Assembly (NCBI RefSeq): GCF_001983935.1
Contig: NZ_CP017641.1
Location: 6,357,001-6,421,000, forward strand
Source of the DNA: Fuerstiella marisgermanici
GTDB lineage: Bacteria; Planctomycetota; Planctomycetia; Planctomycetales; Planctomycetaceae
Length of the DNA stretch: 64,000 nucleotides
Direction of reading: 5' to 3'
The position numbers were made by a program, and so were the translations under genes. Shown piece after piece: positions 45,599 to 54,546 of this stretch. Every line of letters starts with the position of its first letter. Positions within the stretch are counted from its first letter, which is position 1. Under the pieces are notes generated by a model. The model was not told where the DNA came from, did no database searches, and saw nothing but the letters and a program-made list of their open reading frames with translations.

Positions 45599-47023
45599 AT
45601 GACAAGTTTTCTCGCACAACCAAATGCAGCACTCGCCAAACGCCGCTGGTTTCTGCAGCAATGCGGCCTGGGAGTTGGCCAAATGGCGCTTGCGAGTCTG
45701 CTCGCTCCTTCGCTGACGGCCGACGAGAATCGTACTGACCCACTTGCACCAAAGCAGCCGCATTATCCGGGCAAAGTAAAGAACGTCATTCTGCTGTTTA
45801 TGGGCGGCGGGCCCAGTCAGTTTGAGATGTTCGACTACAAACCCACGCTCGAAAAACTGGACGGAACTCTGCCGCCACCCGAACTGCTGAATGGCTATCG
45901 AGCCGCTTTCATCAACCCGAATTCCAAGCTGCTGGGCCCGAAGTACAAATTCGCAAAGCACGGCGAGTGCGGAGCCGAACTTTCTGAATTGTTGCCTCAC
46001 ACAGCAGGCATCGTCGACCACCTGTGCATTGTCAAATCCATGAAGACGGATGCATTCAATCATGCTCCGGCGCAGTTGATGATGAGCACCGGGTCGCAGC
46101 AGTTTGGCCGCCCAAGCATGGGGTCGTGGGTGACATATGGGTTGGGCAGTGAGACTCGTGATCTGCCCGCCTACATCGTGTTCAACAGCGGCAGCAAGGG
46201 GCCAAGTGCTGGTAGCGGAAACTGGAACTCCGGGTTTCTGCCGACCGTGTATTCCGGTGTCGAATTCCGAAGCAGCGGCGATCCGGTGTTGTATCTATCC
46301 AATCCGAACGGCATTGATACGACAATGCAGCGACAGACGCTCGACGCCGTCAACCAGTTGAACCGCGGCCGACTGGACGTGGTCGGTGATCCGGAAATCG
46401 CGACACGAATCAATTCGTACGAGATGGCGTTTCGGATGCAGGCGAGTGCTCCGGAAGCGATGGCATTGAAGGACGAACCACAGCACATTCTGGACATGTA
46501 CGGCGCGAAACCGGGCGAAACGTCATTCGCCAATAATTGTTTGTTGGCTCGACGGCTGGTCCAGAAGGGCGTTCGGTTTGTGCAGTTGTTCCACGAATCG
46601 TGGGATCAGCACGGCAACCTGAAAAACGGCATCGCGGCGAACTGCAAGGACACCGATCAGGCCAGCGCGGCGCTGGTCAAAGACTTGAAGCAGCACGGCA
46701 TGTTGAAAGACACGCTCGTGATTTGGGGCGGTGAATTCGGTCGCACGCCGATGGTGCAGGGCGGCAACGATGGCCGCGACCATCATCCGAATTCTTTCAC
46801 GATGTGGCTGGCTGGCGGCGGATTCAAGGGAGGAACAGTCCACGGCTCGACTGACGAACTCGGTTTCAACGTGGCCGAAAATCCCGTCCACGTTCACGAC
46901 CTGCACGCCACGATCCTGCATCAACTGGGCTTCAATCACAAGCAGCTGACTCACCGCTTTCAGGGGCGAGACTACCGGCTGACGGACGTGCATGGTGAGG
47001 TTGTGAAAGAACTGCTGGGCTGA
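45599..47023 (+). CDS. DUF1501 protein
   Basis: 474 residues. The N terminus K-R-R-W-F-L-Q-Q-C-G-L-G-V-G-Q-M-A-L-A-S-L-L is a Tat-like export signal. Family landmarks are V-I-L-L-F-M-G-G-G-P-S-Q-F-E-M-F-D, G-R-P-S-M-G-S-W-V-T-Y-G-L, G-G-E-F-G-R-T-P-M-V-Q-G and G-R-D-H-H-P; the fold resembles the alkaline phosphatase/sulfatase superfamily. In planctomycetes it normally lies directly after a DUF1549/DUF1553 gene; here the nearest such gene is 3.5 kb upstream with four unrelated genes between. The reaction is unknown. Confidence 0.92.
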   Translation: MTSFLAQPNAALAKRRWFLQQCGLGVGQMALASLLAPSLTADENRTDPLAPKQPHYPGKVKNVILLFMGGGPSQFEMFDYKPTLEKLDGTLPPPELLNGYRAAFINPNSKLLGPKYKFAKHGECGAELSELLPHTAGIVDHLCIVKSMKTDAFNHAPAQLMMSTGSQQFGRPSMGSWVTYGLGSETRDLPAYIVFNSGSKGPSAGSGNWNSGFLPTVYSGVEFRSSGDPVLYLSNPNGIDTTMQRQTLDAVNQLNRGRLDVVGDPEIATRINSYEMAFRMQASAPEAMALKDEPQHILDMYGAKPGETSFANNCLLARRLVQKGVRFVQLFHESWDQHGNLKNGIAANCKDTDQASAALVKDLKQHGMLKDTLVIWGGEFGRTPMVQGGNDGRDHHPNSFTMWLAGGGFKGGTVHGSTDELGFNVAENPVHVHDLHATILHQLGFNHKQLTHRFQGRDYRLTDVHGEVVKELLG

Positions 47024-47024
47024 G

Positions 47025-47130
47025 GCGCCAATGTCTGGCGCTCGGAGGCGTGCAGGCTTGAACAGCCTTCCAGACAACCGCAGAAGCGTTTCCGAGCGGT
47101 AGCTCGAATCGGCTGGCGGGCCAACCCGCC
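47025..47130. terminator. Two short hairpins between convergent genes
   Basis: GCGCCA-ATGTC-TGGCGC at 47025-47041 follows the DUF1501 stop, and GGCGGG-CCAA-CCCGCC at 47115-47130 abuts the end of the opposing gene. Neither has a T-tract. Termination is plausible but unproven. Confidence 0.4.
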
Positions 47131-47801
47131 TACGGTGTTGCGACCAGAATTTGGTTGTCGACCTTCCGCACGCCGGGACGCAGCCGGACAAGGTTGGCGG
47201 CCAGGCGAGCGGCGTCGGTATTCGGAGCCTGGCCGGTCAGAACAGCTGTCCCTTGAGCGTCCACGCTAACGGCGACGGAACGCAGCTCTGGCCGCACGGT
47301 GGCGACACGCTGAATCGGTGGACGACTGCGGCCCATCAGAAGGTTGGTGCCTCGGGACGCCGGATAGGCGAATGCCAACCGCAGAGCAACTCGCACCTGA
47401 CGCGGGGTTCCCGTTGACTGAGCCTGGCCGCCGGTGGGCACATCGGTATTGGTGATGGCTCGGAACTGCCGATTGCTTGTATTTTGAGTTTGGATGCCGC
47501 CGCCAACAAAGCCGCCCGCGTTGTTTCCGCCAATGAATGTGTCTGCGATGTTTCCACCCGCAACGGCACCGTCCTGAGACGCTCGGCCACCGGGGCCGGT
47601 GGTGGTCACTCCGCCGGGACCGTCAGTCGTGCCGCCTGCGTCAGCACCACCACCTGCTGCGCCGCCGCCACCTGTCGCCGCGTTTCCGCCGCCAGCGGCC
47701 GCTCCGCCACCGTTCAACTGACCGACCTGCGCGGAGGCCAATGGTGTGAGCAGCGAGAATGCGAGTGTAGCGGCCACAACCGCAAATTTTCGAAACAGCA
47801 T
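47130..47801 (-). CDS. Secreted Gly-rich protein with BON-like C-terminal domain
   Basis: About 223 residues from the ATG at 47801, which has AAAGG nine bases upstream; an ATG at 47810 has no spacing to that site. A signal peptide (F-A-V-V-A-A-T-L-A-F-S-L-L-T-P-L-A-S-A-Q) precedes about 110 residues of low-complexity Gly/Ala/Asn/Thr. The last 75 residues (R-S-V-A-V-S-V-D-A-Q-G-T-A-V-L-T-G-Q-A-P-N-T-D-A-A-R-L-A-A-N-L-V-R) look like a BON domain, which binds phospholipid. Envelope location inferred. Confidence 0.75.
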   Translation of the reverse strand: MLFRKFAVVAATLAFSLLTPLASAQVGQLNGGGAAAGGGNAATGGGGAAGGGADAGGTTDGPGGVTTTGPGGRASQDGAVAGGNIADTFIGGNNAGGFVGGGIQTQNTSNRQFRAITNTDVPTGGQAQSTGTPRQVRVALRLAFAYPASRGTNLLMGRSRPPIQRVATVRPELRSVAVSVDAQGTAVLTGQAPNTDAARLAANLVRLRPGVRKVDNQILVATP

Positions 47802-48263
47802 TTGATCCATCCTTTGACACAAGCCATGCAGGCAATGTCGACCAACTCGATTCATTCTACCGGCTTCCGGCGCGGACGACACTCTTCGTATCGCAATTCC
47901 AACGGCATTCAAGCCCGCCTAACCCGCTACTAAGGGCGACCAGGCCAACAAATCCTCCTCTTTGTCAGGCCAAATCGGCTCATTCGCTTCAGTCCGACGT
48001 CCGGCCAAAACGATTGACGAAACCGACACGATCGCGTTCTCACTGCCGGAAAGTTGCATTGTGACAGTGATAAGACATCGCCGAACGCCTTGGCGATGAC
48101 CGGCGTTTTCCACCAATCCCGGGGAATCGCTGCATTCGGTTCAGTGCGAGCTGACGGCCTGAGTACAATCCGGGGTCTATTACGTGACGGTGGCCTCCAG
48201 CCGCCGCGCCATATCAATGCTGACGCAGGAAGCCTCAGCCACGCCGGAACGTCCTGAAACACC
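47802..48263. other. Divergent intergenic region
   Basis: Upstream of the BON-like gene (minus) and of the pseudouridine synthase gene (plus). Short open frames on both strands overlap one another and show no domain. No repeat or hairpin stood out. Confidence 0.4.
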
Positions 48264-49343
48264 ATGTCACCCAAAAAACGCAGCCAGACCCCTTCCACGT
48301 CCACCGCTCCTGGTCAGTCGCGCCGCGGCAAGACGCAGACCAACATCGGCCGTCCCGCATTCCTGTCCGATGGCGAAAAGGGGACGCGGCTGCAGAAGTT
48401 TCTGGCCGTCGCCGGAGTTGATTCGCGGCGGCACTGCGAAGACTTCATTCGTGACGGCCGAGTCACCGTGGACGGCGAAGTGGTGACCAACCCAGCCGTT
48501 TCGGTCCAGCCTGACGACCAGGACGTGCGTCTCGACGGCGAACGATTGCGGATGCCTCGCTATCGCTACTACCTTCTGAACAAACCCAAAGGTGTGGTCT
48601 GTACCAACAACGATCCGGCCGGTCGTCCGCGAGCCGTGGATCTTTGCCCTAACATGGACCAGCGACTATTCACCGTCGGTCGCCTGGACGAAAACACCGA
48701 AGGCCTGTTGCTGGTAACCAACGACGGCGCTTTGGCCGAACACCTGGCTCACCCCCGCTACGAAGTTGTGCGGCGTTATCGAGTTCAGGTGGCCGGCATT
48801 CCAGAAAAAGAAGCGCTGGCCGAACTTCGCGACGGCATGTACTTTTCGGACGGCTTCTTCCGGTTTCAAAACCTGCGAGTACTCAAGAAGAAGGGCCGCA
48901 GCACATTCATCGAAATTGAACTGCAGGAAGGCAAGAACCGCGAAATCCGCCGCCTGTTCGCTCGAGTCGGTCATAAGGTGATCCACTTGCAACGAATTTC
49001 CTTTGGGCCGCTACGAGTCGGTCAGTTGGAAATCGGCAAGTGCCGCGAATTACGTTCTCAGGAATTAAAGGAACTGTACGACTTCATCCGCCAGGCGCCG
49101 CATTCGCGCAGCGTCGGAAAGCCGCGCCGCAAGCCGCGTGACGCAGCGAAGAAGAAGTTTGCCTCCGGCGGGAAGAAGTCGACTTCAGAAAAGTCGCCGG
49201 CGAAAGAAACGGGTTCACGTCGCGGAGCAGGCCGATACAGTCCGGTGAAAAAGGGTGCCGTGAAAAAATCGGCGGCGAAGAAGAAGTCGGTCAAGAAACG
49301 ACCCTCCGCCGGAAAGAAGAAGGGCGGACGTCGCGGGAAGTAG
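48264..49343 (+). CDS. rluB: rRNA pseudouridine synthase, RsuA/RluB type
   Basis: 359 residues. An S4 RNA-binding domain is at about 40-90 ([18 protein letters not shown]). The catalytic domain follows with [12 protein letters not shown], the active-site motif [13 protein letters not shown] with catalytic Asp, and [10 protein letters not shown]. It converts uridines in large- or small-subunit rRNA; rluB versus rsuA cannot be settled by eye. About 75 residues of Lys/Arg/Ala/Ser repeats form a C-terminal tail beyond the usual length, likely binding RNA nonspecifically. Confidence 0.88.
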   Translation: MSPKKRSQTPSTSTAPGQSRRGKTQTNIGRPAFLSDGEKGTRLQKFLAVAGVDSRRHCEDFIRDGRVTVDGEVVTNPAVSVQPDDQDVRLDGERLRMPRYRYYLLNKPKGVVCTNNDPAGRPRAVDLCPNMDQRLFTVGRLDENTEGLLLVTNDGALAEHLAHPRYEVVRRYRVQVAGIPEKEALAELRDGMYFSDGFFRFQNLRVLKKKGRSTFIEIELQEGKNREIRRLFARVGHKVIHLQRISFGPLRVGQLEIGKCRELRSQELKELYDFIRQAPHSRSVGKPRRKPRDAAKKKFASGGKKSTSEKSPAKETGSRRGAGRYSPVKKGAVKKSAAKKKSVKKRPSAGKKKGGRRGK

Positions 49344-49466
49344 ATTCCTGGATGAGGCCCGTGTTTTTTACAAAAGGCGGACGTCTATCGCGTTGGATTC
49401 GATCGAATACTGCGGCACACTTTCTATGATTCGCCAACCAACGCCCGTCATTCAGTAAGTGAGCCA

Positions 49467-50348
49467 ATGTCCGACACAACCACCGACTGCCTTCCCGGAA
49501 TGATGTTTTCAGCTAAGCGGCACGTGGCTATGGTGGATACCGTGCGGCAGATGGCGACCGACACGTGGGCCGTGCGGATTCGGCAGCCGGAGCTCGCTAA
49601 GCAGATCACGCCGGGGCAGTTTTTTATGGTGCGGCAGCCGACCGGCAGCGATCCATTGCTGGGCCGTCCGTTCGCTTTGTACGACATCTATCACGATGAC
49701 AATGAGGCACCAGCCGGTGTGGAATTCGGCTTCGTCGTGGTCGGCAAGCTGACATCGTTAATGAGCGGTTGGAAGGCGGGCCACGAAGTGGAAGTCTGGG
49801 GGCCGCTGGGGAACGGGTTTCCCGTGCCCACCGCGAAGCACGTGATTTGCGTGGCGGGCGGCATCGGACAGACACCGTTTCTGGGCGTCGTGCGAGAAGC
49901 TTTGGGGCACCAGCAGTACGGAGCACAGGCTCGGGCGTTAACTCACAAACCAGAATCCGTCACGTTGTGCTACGGTGTTCGATCGAAAGACTACCTGGCC
50001 GGGTTGGACGACTTCGACGTGCCCGGTTTGCAGCTTGAGGTTGCCACTGACGACGGCAGCTACGGGCATCACGGATTCGTGACGGCGCTGCTGCAGGAGT
50101 GCCTGGACAAACAGAAGCAGGATACTCAGGTGTACTGCTGCGGTCCGGAACCCATGATGAAGGCCGTCGCCGAATTGTGTGCCACGGAATCCGTGCCGTG
50201 CTTGTTGTCGCTGGAAACACCAATGGCCTGCGGCTTTGGAGCCTGCTTTAGCTGTGTGACGAAGGTCCGCGAAGACGACGGTTCATGGGACTATCGTCGC
50301 ACCTGCGTGGAAGGCCCCGTCTTCGATGCCGAGCGGCTGGTTTTGTAG
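49467..50348 (+). CDS. pyrK: Dihydroorotate dehydrogenase electron-transfer subunit
   Basis: 293 residues. FAD domain at about 15-105 (T-P-G-Q-F-F-M-V-R-Q-P ... R-P-F-A-L-Y-D), NAD-binding domain with V-A-G-G-I-G-Q-T-P-F-L, and C-terminal cluster motif C-G-F-G-A-C-F-S-C-V ... R-R-T-C-V-E-G-P-V-F-D for one [2Fe-2S]. It passes electrons from dihydroorotate dehydrogenase to NAD+ in pyrimidine synthesis. The pyrD partner is not in the window. It lies 123 bases after the pseudouridine synthase gene on the same strand. Confidence 0.9.
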   Translation: MSDTTTDCLPGMMFSAKRHVAMVDTVRQMATDTWAVRIRQPELAKQITPGQFFMVRQPTGSDPLLGRPFALYDIYHDDNEAPAGVEFGFVVVGKLTSLMSGWKAGHEVEVWGPLGNGFPVPTAKHVICVAGGIGQTPFLGVVREALGHQQYGAQARALTHKPESVTLCYGVRSKDYLAGLDDFDVPGLQLEVATDDGSYGHHGFVTALLQECLDKQKQDTQVYCCGPEPMMKAVAELCATESVPCLLSLETPMACGFGACFSCVTKVREDDGSWDYRRTCVEGPVFDAERLVL

Positions 50349-50380
50349 GTCGCGTCGAATGCCAACGTGGCCACAACCAT

Positions 50381-50560
50381 CCCTCCTGCAATTTATTGCG
50401 GGAGGGGGCGAACGAGCAAAGCGAGTTCGGGGGAGGGCTGCCTGAGTAACAACTGCAGCAATCGTCCGCTGCGGCCACGGAGCAACGCCCCCTCCTGGAC
50501 ATTGCTTCGCTTCGTCCGACCTCCCCCGGACGCTTCGCTGGGGGAAGTGTGGCGCCGCGT
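50381..50560. repeat. GC-rich imperfect inverted repeat between pyrK and panD
   Basis: It begins with a hairpin CCCTCCTGCAA-TTTA-TTGCGGGAGGG (50381-50406, one G-T pair), followed by CGAAC...GTTCG. The right half (CCCCCTCC ... GCTTCGC ... CCTCCCCC) is a rough reverse complement of the left half. Such GGGGGAGG/GAAGCGAAGC elements look like an interspersed planctomycete repeat and probably also terminate both convergent genes. Confidence 0.6.
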
Positions 50561-50589
50561 GCTGGTGCATGCGGTATCGAGCAGCGTGT

Positions 50590-50952
50590 CTACTTGCGGA
50601 GTTTTTTCTGCAGCTTGTTTTTTGAATTCACCTGCACCACATTCGGCACGTGTTCGGCGCGTTCTTCTTCTGAGTAATCTGCATAAGTACAGATAATCAC
50701 AAGGTCGCCGACTTCAAACAGCCGTGCTGCAGCGCCGTTCAGACAGATGACGCCGGAACCCGCTTCGCCCGGAATCGCGTACGTGGCGATGCGGTTACCA
50801 TTCGTGATGTCATAGACTTCGACACGTTCGAATTCGACGATGTCGGCAGCTTCCATCAGCTTGCTGTCGACGGTGATGCTGCCTTCGTAATTGAGGTCAG
50901 CTTCCGTCACCGTGGCGCGATGGATCTTGGATTTCAGCAACGTACGTTTCAT
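50590..50952 (-). CDS. panD: Aspartate 1-decarboxylase
   Basis: 120 residues. Makes beta-alanine from aspartate for pantothenate synthesis. The self-cleavage site is at the canonical place, Y-E-G24-S25-I-T-V, where Ser25 becomes the pyruvoyl group. N-G-A-A-A-R-L and D-L-V-I-I-C-T-Y-A are family motifs. I use the ATG at 50952 because family members start M-K-R-T-L-L; a GTG at 50970 overlaps the pheT stop and would add six residues. The close spacing to pheT suggests one transcript. Confidence 0.93.
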   Translation of the reverse strand: MKRTLLKSKIHRATVTEADLNYEGSITVDSKLMEAADIVEFERVEVYDITNGNRIATYAIPGEAGSGVICLNGAAARLFEVGDLVIICTYADYSEEERAEHVPNVVQVNSKNKLQKKLRK

Positions 50953-50966
50953 GTCAGTATTTTCGG

Positions 50967-52985
50967 TCACCGCAGCGTCGCTTCAAGCTTTTCTTTGCAC
51001 GCGGCCAAAATGTCCTGGACTGCGGCCTCAACTTCCTCAGCCGTGAGAGTCCGGTCGGCGGCCAGAAAACGGCAGGAAACCAGGTACGACTTCTTATCCG
51101 CGTCGATGCCTTTGCCGCGATACTGACCGCTGAAAGACACGTCCTGCAGCAGACTTCCACCGGCTGACCGGACGACTTCGGACAACTCAGCCCATGTGAC
51201 CGATTCGGCCAGCACGAGATTCAAATCGCGGGAAACGGTAGGAAAAATTGGCAGCGGAGCATACATCCGGTTCGGCTCGAACAGCTCTTCCAGCAGGCTG
51301 ACGTTTACTTCGGCCACGGTCGCCGCGTCATGCAGGCCGACGGTATCCGTCAGCGAACGATCCAGCTCGCCCACCCAGCCAAACAGTCGCCCGTTTAGTT
51401 TCAGAGTCGCGCCACGGCCCTGTCCGAATTCCGCCAGGTCGGTTGGTTCGGCAGACAGCTCAGCAAGAGGCGCGACACGGTTCACAATCGATTCGACGAT
51501 GCCTTTCACCTCAAGAAAATCGCTTCCTGCCACAAGGCCCAGCATCATCGGTTCGGCTTCGTGTTCCGGTTTTCCTTCACCGGCTGACAGATAGACTTTG
51601 GCGATCTCAAACAGTTTGGCGTTCGCCGTTCCATGCCGTTCGTTCTGGCGTCGACACTGCAACAGGCAGGGCACCAGACTTTGTCGCATCTGGTTTTCGT
51701 GACTGCGCGACGAATGGTTCACCGCCACGGCCGCGATTTCGCTGCGAGGTTTGAACAACTGGCGTTGGTCTTCGCTGACGAATGACAGAGTCAGCGATTC
51801 GAAAAAGCCGCAGCCTGGCAACAGAGTTCGAATAGCGTCCCCCACTTCTTCACGACGGCTTTTTGATGTTGCGACAACCGGCAGCGGAGTTGTGTCGGGA
51901 ATCTGATCGTAGCCATGAATGCGAGCGACCTCTTCGATTAAGTCGCATTCCCTGGTGAGATCCAATCGCCACGACGGAGCCGTAAACGTGGCCGTGTCTG
52001 CCGATTCTTCGACGCAGTTCAGGCCCAGATCTTTGAGAATGCTTACACACTCGGCAGCAGGAATGTCGATGCCGAGGATGCGTTTGACCTGAGCGAACCG
52101 CAGCATCACCGGCTCAGAATCGCTCGGGCTGCTGCCAGCCACCACGGAACCGTCCAGCGTCGTGCCGCCCGCCACCTGCACAATCAGTTCGCAGCAACGC
52201 CGGGAAGCCCAGTCGATGTTATGCCGGTTGACTCGACGTTCGAAGCGAAACGACGACGGACTGTGCAGCTTGAGGGCTCGCGCCGTGGCGCGGACCGAAA
52301 CGGGTTCGAAAGATGCCGTTTCCACCAGCACGCTGGTCGTACTGTCGGAAATTTCCGTATCCAGACCGCCCATCACTCCGGCAACCGCAACCGGCCGCTT
52401 TGCGTCCGCGATCACGCACATGTCGTCTGCCAGTTCGTATTCCTTCTGGTCGATGGCCGTGATCTTTTCGCCCTTGCTCGCTCGGCGAACGACGATCTGA
52501 CCGCCCTGCAGTTTTTCAAAGTCGAAGGCGTGCAATGGCTGACCGCATTCCAGCATCACGTAGTTCGTGACGTCGACAACGTTGTTGACGGAATTGATTC
52601 CGGCCGCCAGCAGCCGATCTTTCAACCAGTCGGGGCTGGGGCCAATTTTCACACCATTAACAACCCGTGCGTGATATTCGTGACACAGGTCGGGGCAGTC
52701 GATTTGCACGGCGGCCGCGTCAGCCGATTTCTCGCTCGCGGCGACCGGAGCAGGTTCCGGCGATTTCAGTGTCTTTTTAAACAACACCGAAACCTCACGC
52801 GCGACTCCCAGATGGCCGAGGCAATCTGGTCGATTGCTGGTGACTTCCAGGTCAATCGCCACGTCGTCGCCGACGGGGTTGAATTCTTCCAGATTCAGCC
52901 CGGACATGGTGAGGCGATCCGTCAGATCTTCGACGGACATGTCCAGTTCAACGTATTCGGCGAGCCAGTTTTTGCTGACAATCAT
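50967..52985 (-). CDS. pheT: Phenylalanine-tRNA ligase beta subunit (short form)
   Basis: 672 residues, shorter than the usual ~800. It starts [12 protein letters not shown], then goes straight to [20 protein letters not shown]: the EMAP/tRNA-binding insert normally found at residues 40-150 is missing. The B3/B4 editing region ([22 protein letters not shown]), B5, and a C-terminal FDX-ACB domain ([11 protein letters not shown]) are present. It charges tRNA-Phe together with PheS, whose gene is not in the window. panD follows closely. Confidence 0.93.
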   Translation of the reverse strand: MIVSKNWLAEYVELDMSVEDLTDRLTMSGLNLEEFNPVGDDVAIDLEVTSNRPDCLGHLGVAREVSVLFKKTLKSPEPAPVAASEKSADAAAVQIDCPDLCHEYHARVVNGVKIGPSPDWLKDRLLAAGINSVNNVVDVTNYVMLECGQPLHAFDFEKLQGGQIVVRRASKGEKITAIDQKEYELADDMCVIADAKRPVAVAGVMGGLDTEISDSTTSVLVETASFEPVSVRATARALKLHSPSSFRFERRVNRHNIDWASRRCCELIVQVAGGTTLDGSVVAGSSPSDSEPVMLRFAQVKRILGIDIPAAECVSILKDLGLNCVEESADTATFTAPSWRLDLTRECDLIEEVARIHGYDQIPDTTPLPVVATSKSRREEVGDAIRTLLPGCGFFESLTLSFVSEDQRQLFKPRSEIAAVAVNHSSRSHENQMRQSLVPCLLQCRRQNERHGTANAKLFEIAKVYLSAGEGKPEHEAEPMMLGLVAGSDFLEVKGIVESIVNRVAPLAELSAEPTDLAEFGQGRGATLKLNGRLFGWVGELDRSLTDTVGLHDAATVAEVNVSLLEELFEPNRMYAPLPIFPTVSRDLNLVLAESVTWAELSEVVRSAGGSLLQDVSFSGQYRGKGIDADKKSYLVSCRFLAADRTLTAEEVEAAVQDILAACKEKLEATLR

Positions 52986-53123
52986 GGTGCAAGCTGCTGC
53001 GTAGGGCGAGGGTGGCGATCAACAGGGCGGGCAGTGTAGCGGATCCAGCGGATGGCCGAAACTGCTGCGGGGCGTTCAGCGAGGAAGTGGCTGCGAAGCT
53101 ACTGGAGCTGTCGAAAATACGGC

Positions 53124-53540
53124 TCAGGCGAACGGATTCACGACCGTCAAGGACCCGTACGCCATCCCGGCGTCGAGGTCTTCAGAATAAAGCGTATCCA
53201 CGCCAGCGTCGATGCACGCCGCCAACAACATGTTGTCCCAATGAGAGAGGCTGTATCGGGCGTAGAGTGACAGGGCGGTCGCAATAGCATTCCGAGACGG
53301 CGATACCAGAGGAAACACTCGCAGCCATTCTTCTATTTCCGGTGCGATATCCGTCGCAGGAAATCGTCCCGTCGCCGCGAATCTTCGCAGGCAGCTCAAA
53401 TATTCCGCCGTCACCTGCCAAAGCAACACGGTGTCAGCTTCAGACACCAGTCGCGTGAGCAGATCAGATGCCTGTTCCTGCTTCTCAGGTTCCCCGAAAT
53501 CAACTGTGTACACCAATAAATTCGTATCAATTGCGTTCAT
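53124..53540 (-). CDS. PIN-domain ribonuclease toxin (VapC-like)
   Basis: 138 residues. PIN fold with M-N-A-I-D-T-N-L-L-V-Y (first Asp), A-E-Y-L-S-C-L (Glu), L-S-H-W-D-N-M-L-L-A-A (second Asp) and Y-S-E-D-L-D-A-G (last acidic cluster). Family members cut RNA when freed from the antitoxin. Its start overlaps the end of the upstream gene by 14 bases, the usual toxin-antitoxin arrangement, so the pair is co-translated. The specific RNA target is unknown. Confidence 0.85.
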   Translation of the reverse strand: MNAIDTNLLVYTVDFGEPEKQEQASDLLTRLVSEADTVLLWQVTAEYLSCLRRFAATGRFPATDIAPEIEEWLRVFPLVSPSRNAIATALSLYARYSLSHWDNMLLAACIDAGVDTLYSEDLDAGMAYGSLTVVNPFA

Positions 53541-53763
53541 GCAACTGATCCCGAGTAAACCGAAGTCCGCCGGAATGGAAACGACGCTCCGCCGCCCGTT
53601 TTAGCAATCGTCCCAGTGCTTCCTGCCTTTGGAGTCGTTCCTCGTCTTCTACGGACGTAGTGGCTCGCAACGTGACTTCCACGCGACTGTTGTTCGGAAT
53701 ATCGACCTCCCCGTCGAGTTGTACCACTCCGTTGATGAGGGTGCCTCTGGCGTGTTTTTCCAT
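53527..53763 (-). CDS. Antitoxin of VapBC-type pair
   Basis: 78 residues. N-terminal T-L-I-N-G-V-V-Q-L-D-G-E-V-D-I-P-N-N-S-R-V-E-V resembles a small DNA-binding beta domain of the AbrB/DUF104 antitoxin type, followed by a charged helix that would embrace the toxin (R-L-Q-R-Q-E-A-L-G-R-L-L-K-R). The position directly upstream of and overlapping a PIN-domain gene is the main support. It would neutralise the toxin and repress its own promoter. Confidence 0.75.
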   Translation of the reverse strand: MEKHARGTLINGVVQLDGEVDIPNNSRVEVTLRATTSVEDEERLQRQEALGRLLKRAAERRFHSGGLRFTRDQLHERN

Positions 53764-54015
53764 CGTTCTGCTCTCTACTAACTGCGAATCGAAAGTTCAG
53801 GAAACTGACTCGCAACCTGGTGCGATTGTAGCAGTTCGCACCGACTGAGCCGACACAAATGTGCCCAAAACACGGTGCCTCTTGCTCACCAGTGAACCCG
53901 AACCGGAATTTCTGTAAGTCGACGTCGATTCGCGTTACCAATACTCTTGGGTCAATCTCCGACCATCGGCCTACACCGACTCTTGGTTCGGTACTTCGCC
54001 TCATAAGGGTTTCCG

Positions 54016-54531
54016 TTGGATGAAATCGACCACAAGTCGCTGTTCCTGAAATGGCTGGACGAGCATGGCTCGGCCGTCATCAAGGTGGCGCGTGCGTACA
54101 CGCTCACCAGCGATGACTGTCAGGACTTGGCTCAGGAAATTCTGCTGCAGGCGTGGAAGTCGTTGCCCAGCTTCGAGCAAAAAGCGACAGCGGCCACGTG
54201 GTTTTATCGCGTCGCTCTGCACACGGCGATGAACTGGCAACGTAAGGACAAACCTCGCCGATCCGGACAAAAGCCGTTGTTGGAAGTCCACACTCTGGCA
54301 AGCGACGGAACCGACAGCGCCGAACAGGCTCAGCACAAAGACACGGTCGAACGGCTGTACGAAGCCATTCATCAGTTGCCGGAAGGCGACGCCGCGCTGG
54401 TGCTGCTGTACCTGGACGAACTCAGCTATCGCGAAATGTCGGAAGTGCTGGGCATTTCGGAAAGCAATGTGGGAGTGAAGCTGAATCGAGCGAAGAAGTC
54501 GTTGAGTGCACTGATGAATGGCCGGGACTAA
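54016..54531 (+). CDS. ECF-type sigma factor, TTG start
   Basis: 171 residues. Region 2: R-A-Y-T-L-T-S-D-D-C-Q-D-L-A-Q-E-I-L-L-Q-A-W-K-S-L-P ... A-A-T-W-F-Y-R-V-A-L-H-T-A-M-N-W. Region 4: L-P-E-G-D-A-A-L-V-L-L-Y-L-D-E-L-S-Y-R-E-M-S-E-V-L-G-I-S-E-S-N-V-G-V-K-L-N-R-A-K. The first codon of the frame is TTG at 54016 with AGGG upstream; the nearby ATG at 54020 is out of frame. The next gene starts 15 bases after the stop and should be its regulator or sensor. Confidence 0.9.
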   Translation: MDEIDHKSLFLKWLDEHGSAVIKVARAYTLTSDDCQDLAQEILLQAWKSLPSFEQKATAATWFYRVALHTAMNWQRKDKPRRSGQKPLLEVHTLASDGTDSAEQAQHKDTVERLYEAIHQLPEGDAALVLLYLDELSYREMSEVLGISESNVGVKLNRAKKSLSALMNGRD

Positions 54532-54546
54532 AACGAGGACAGCCAC

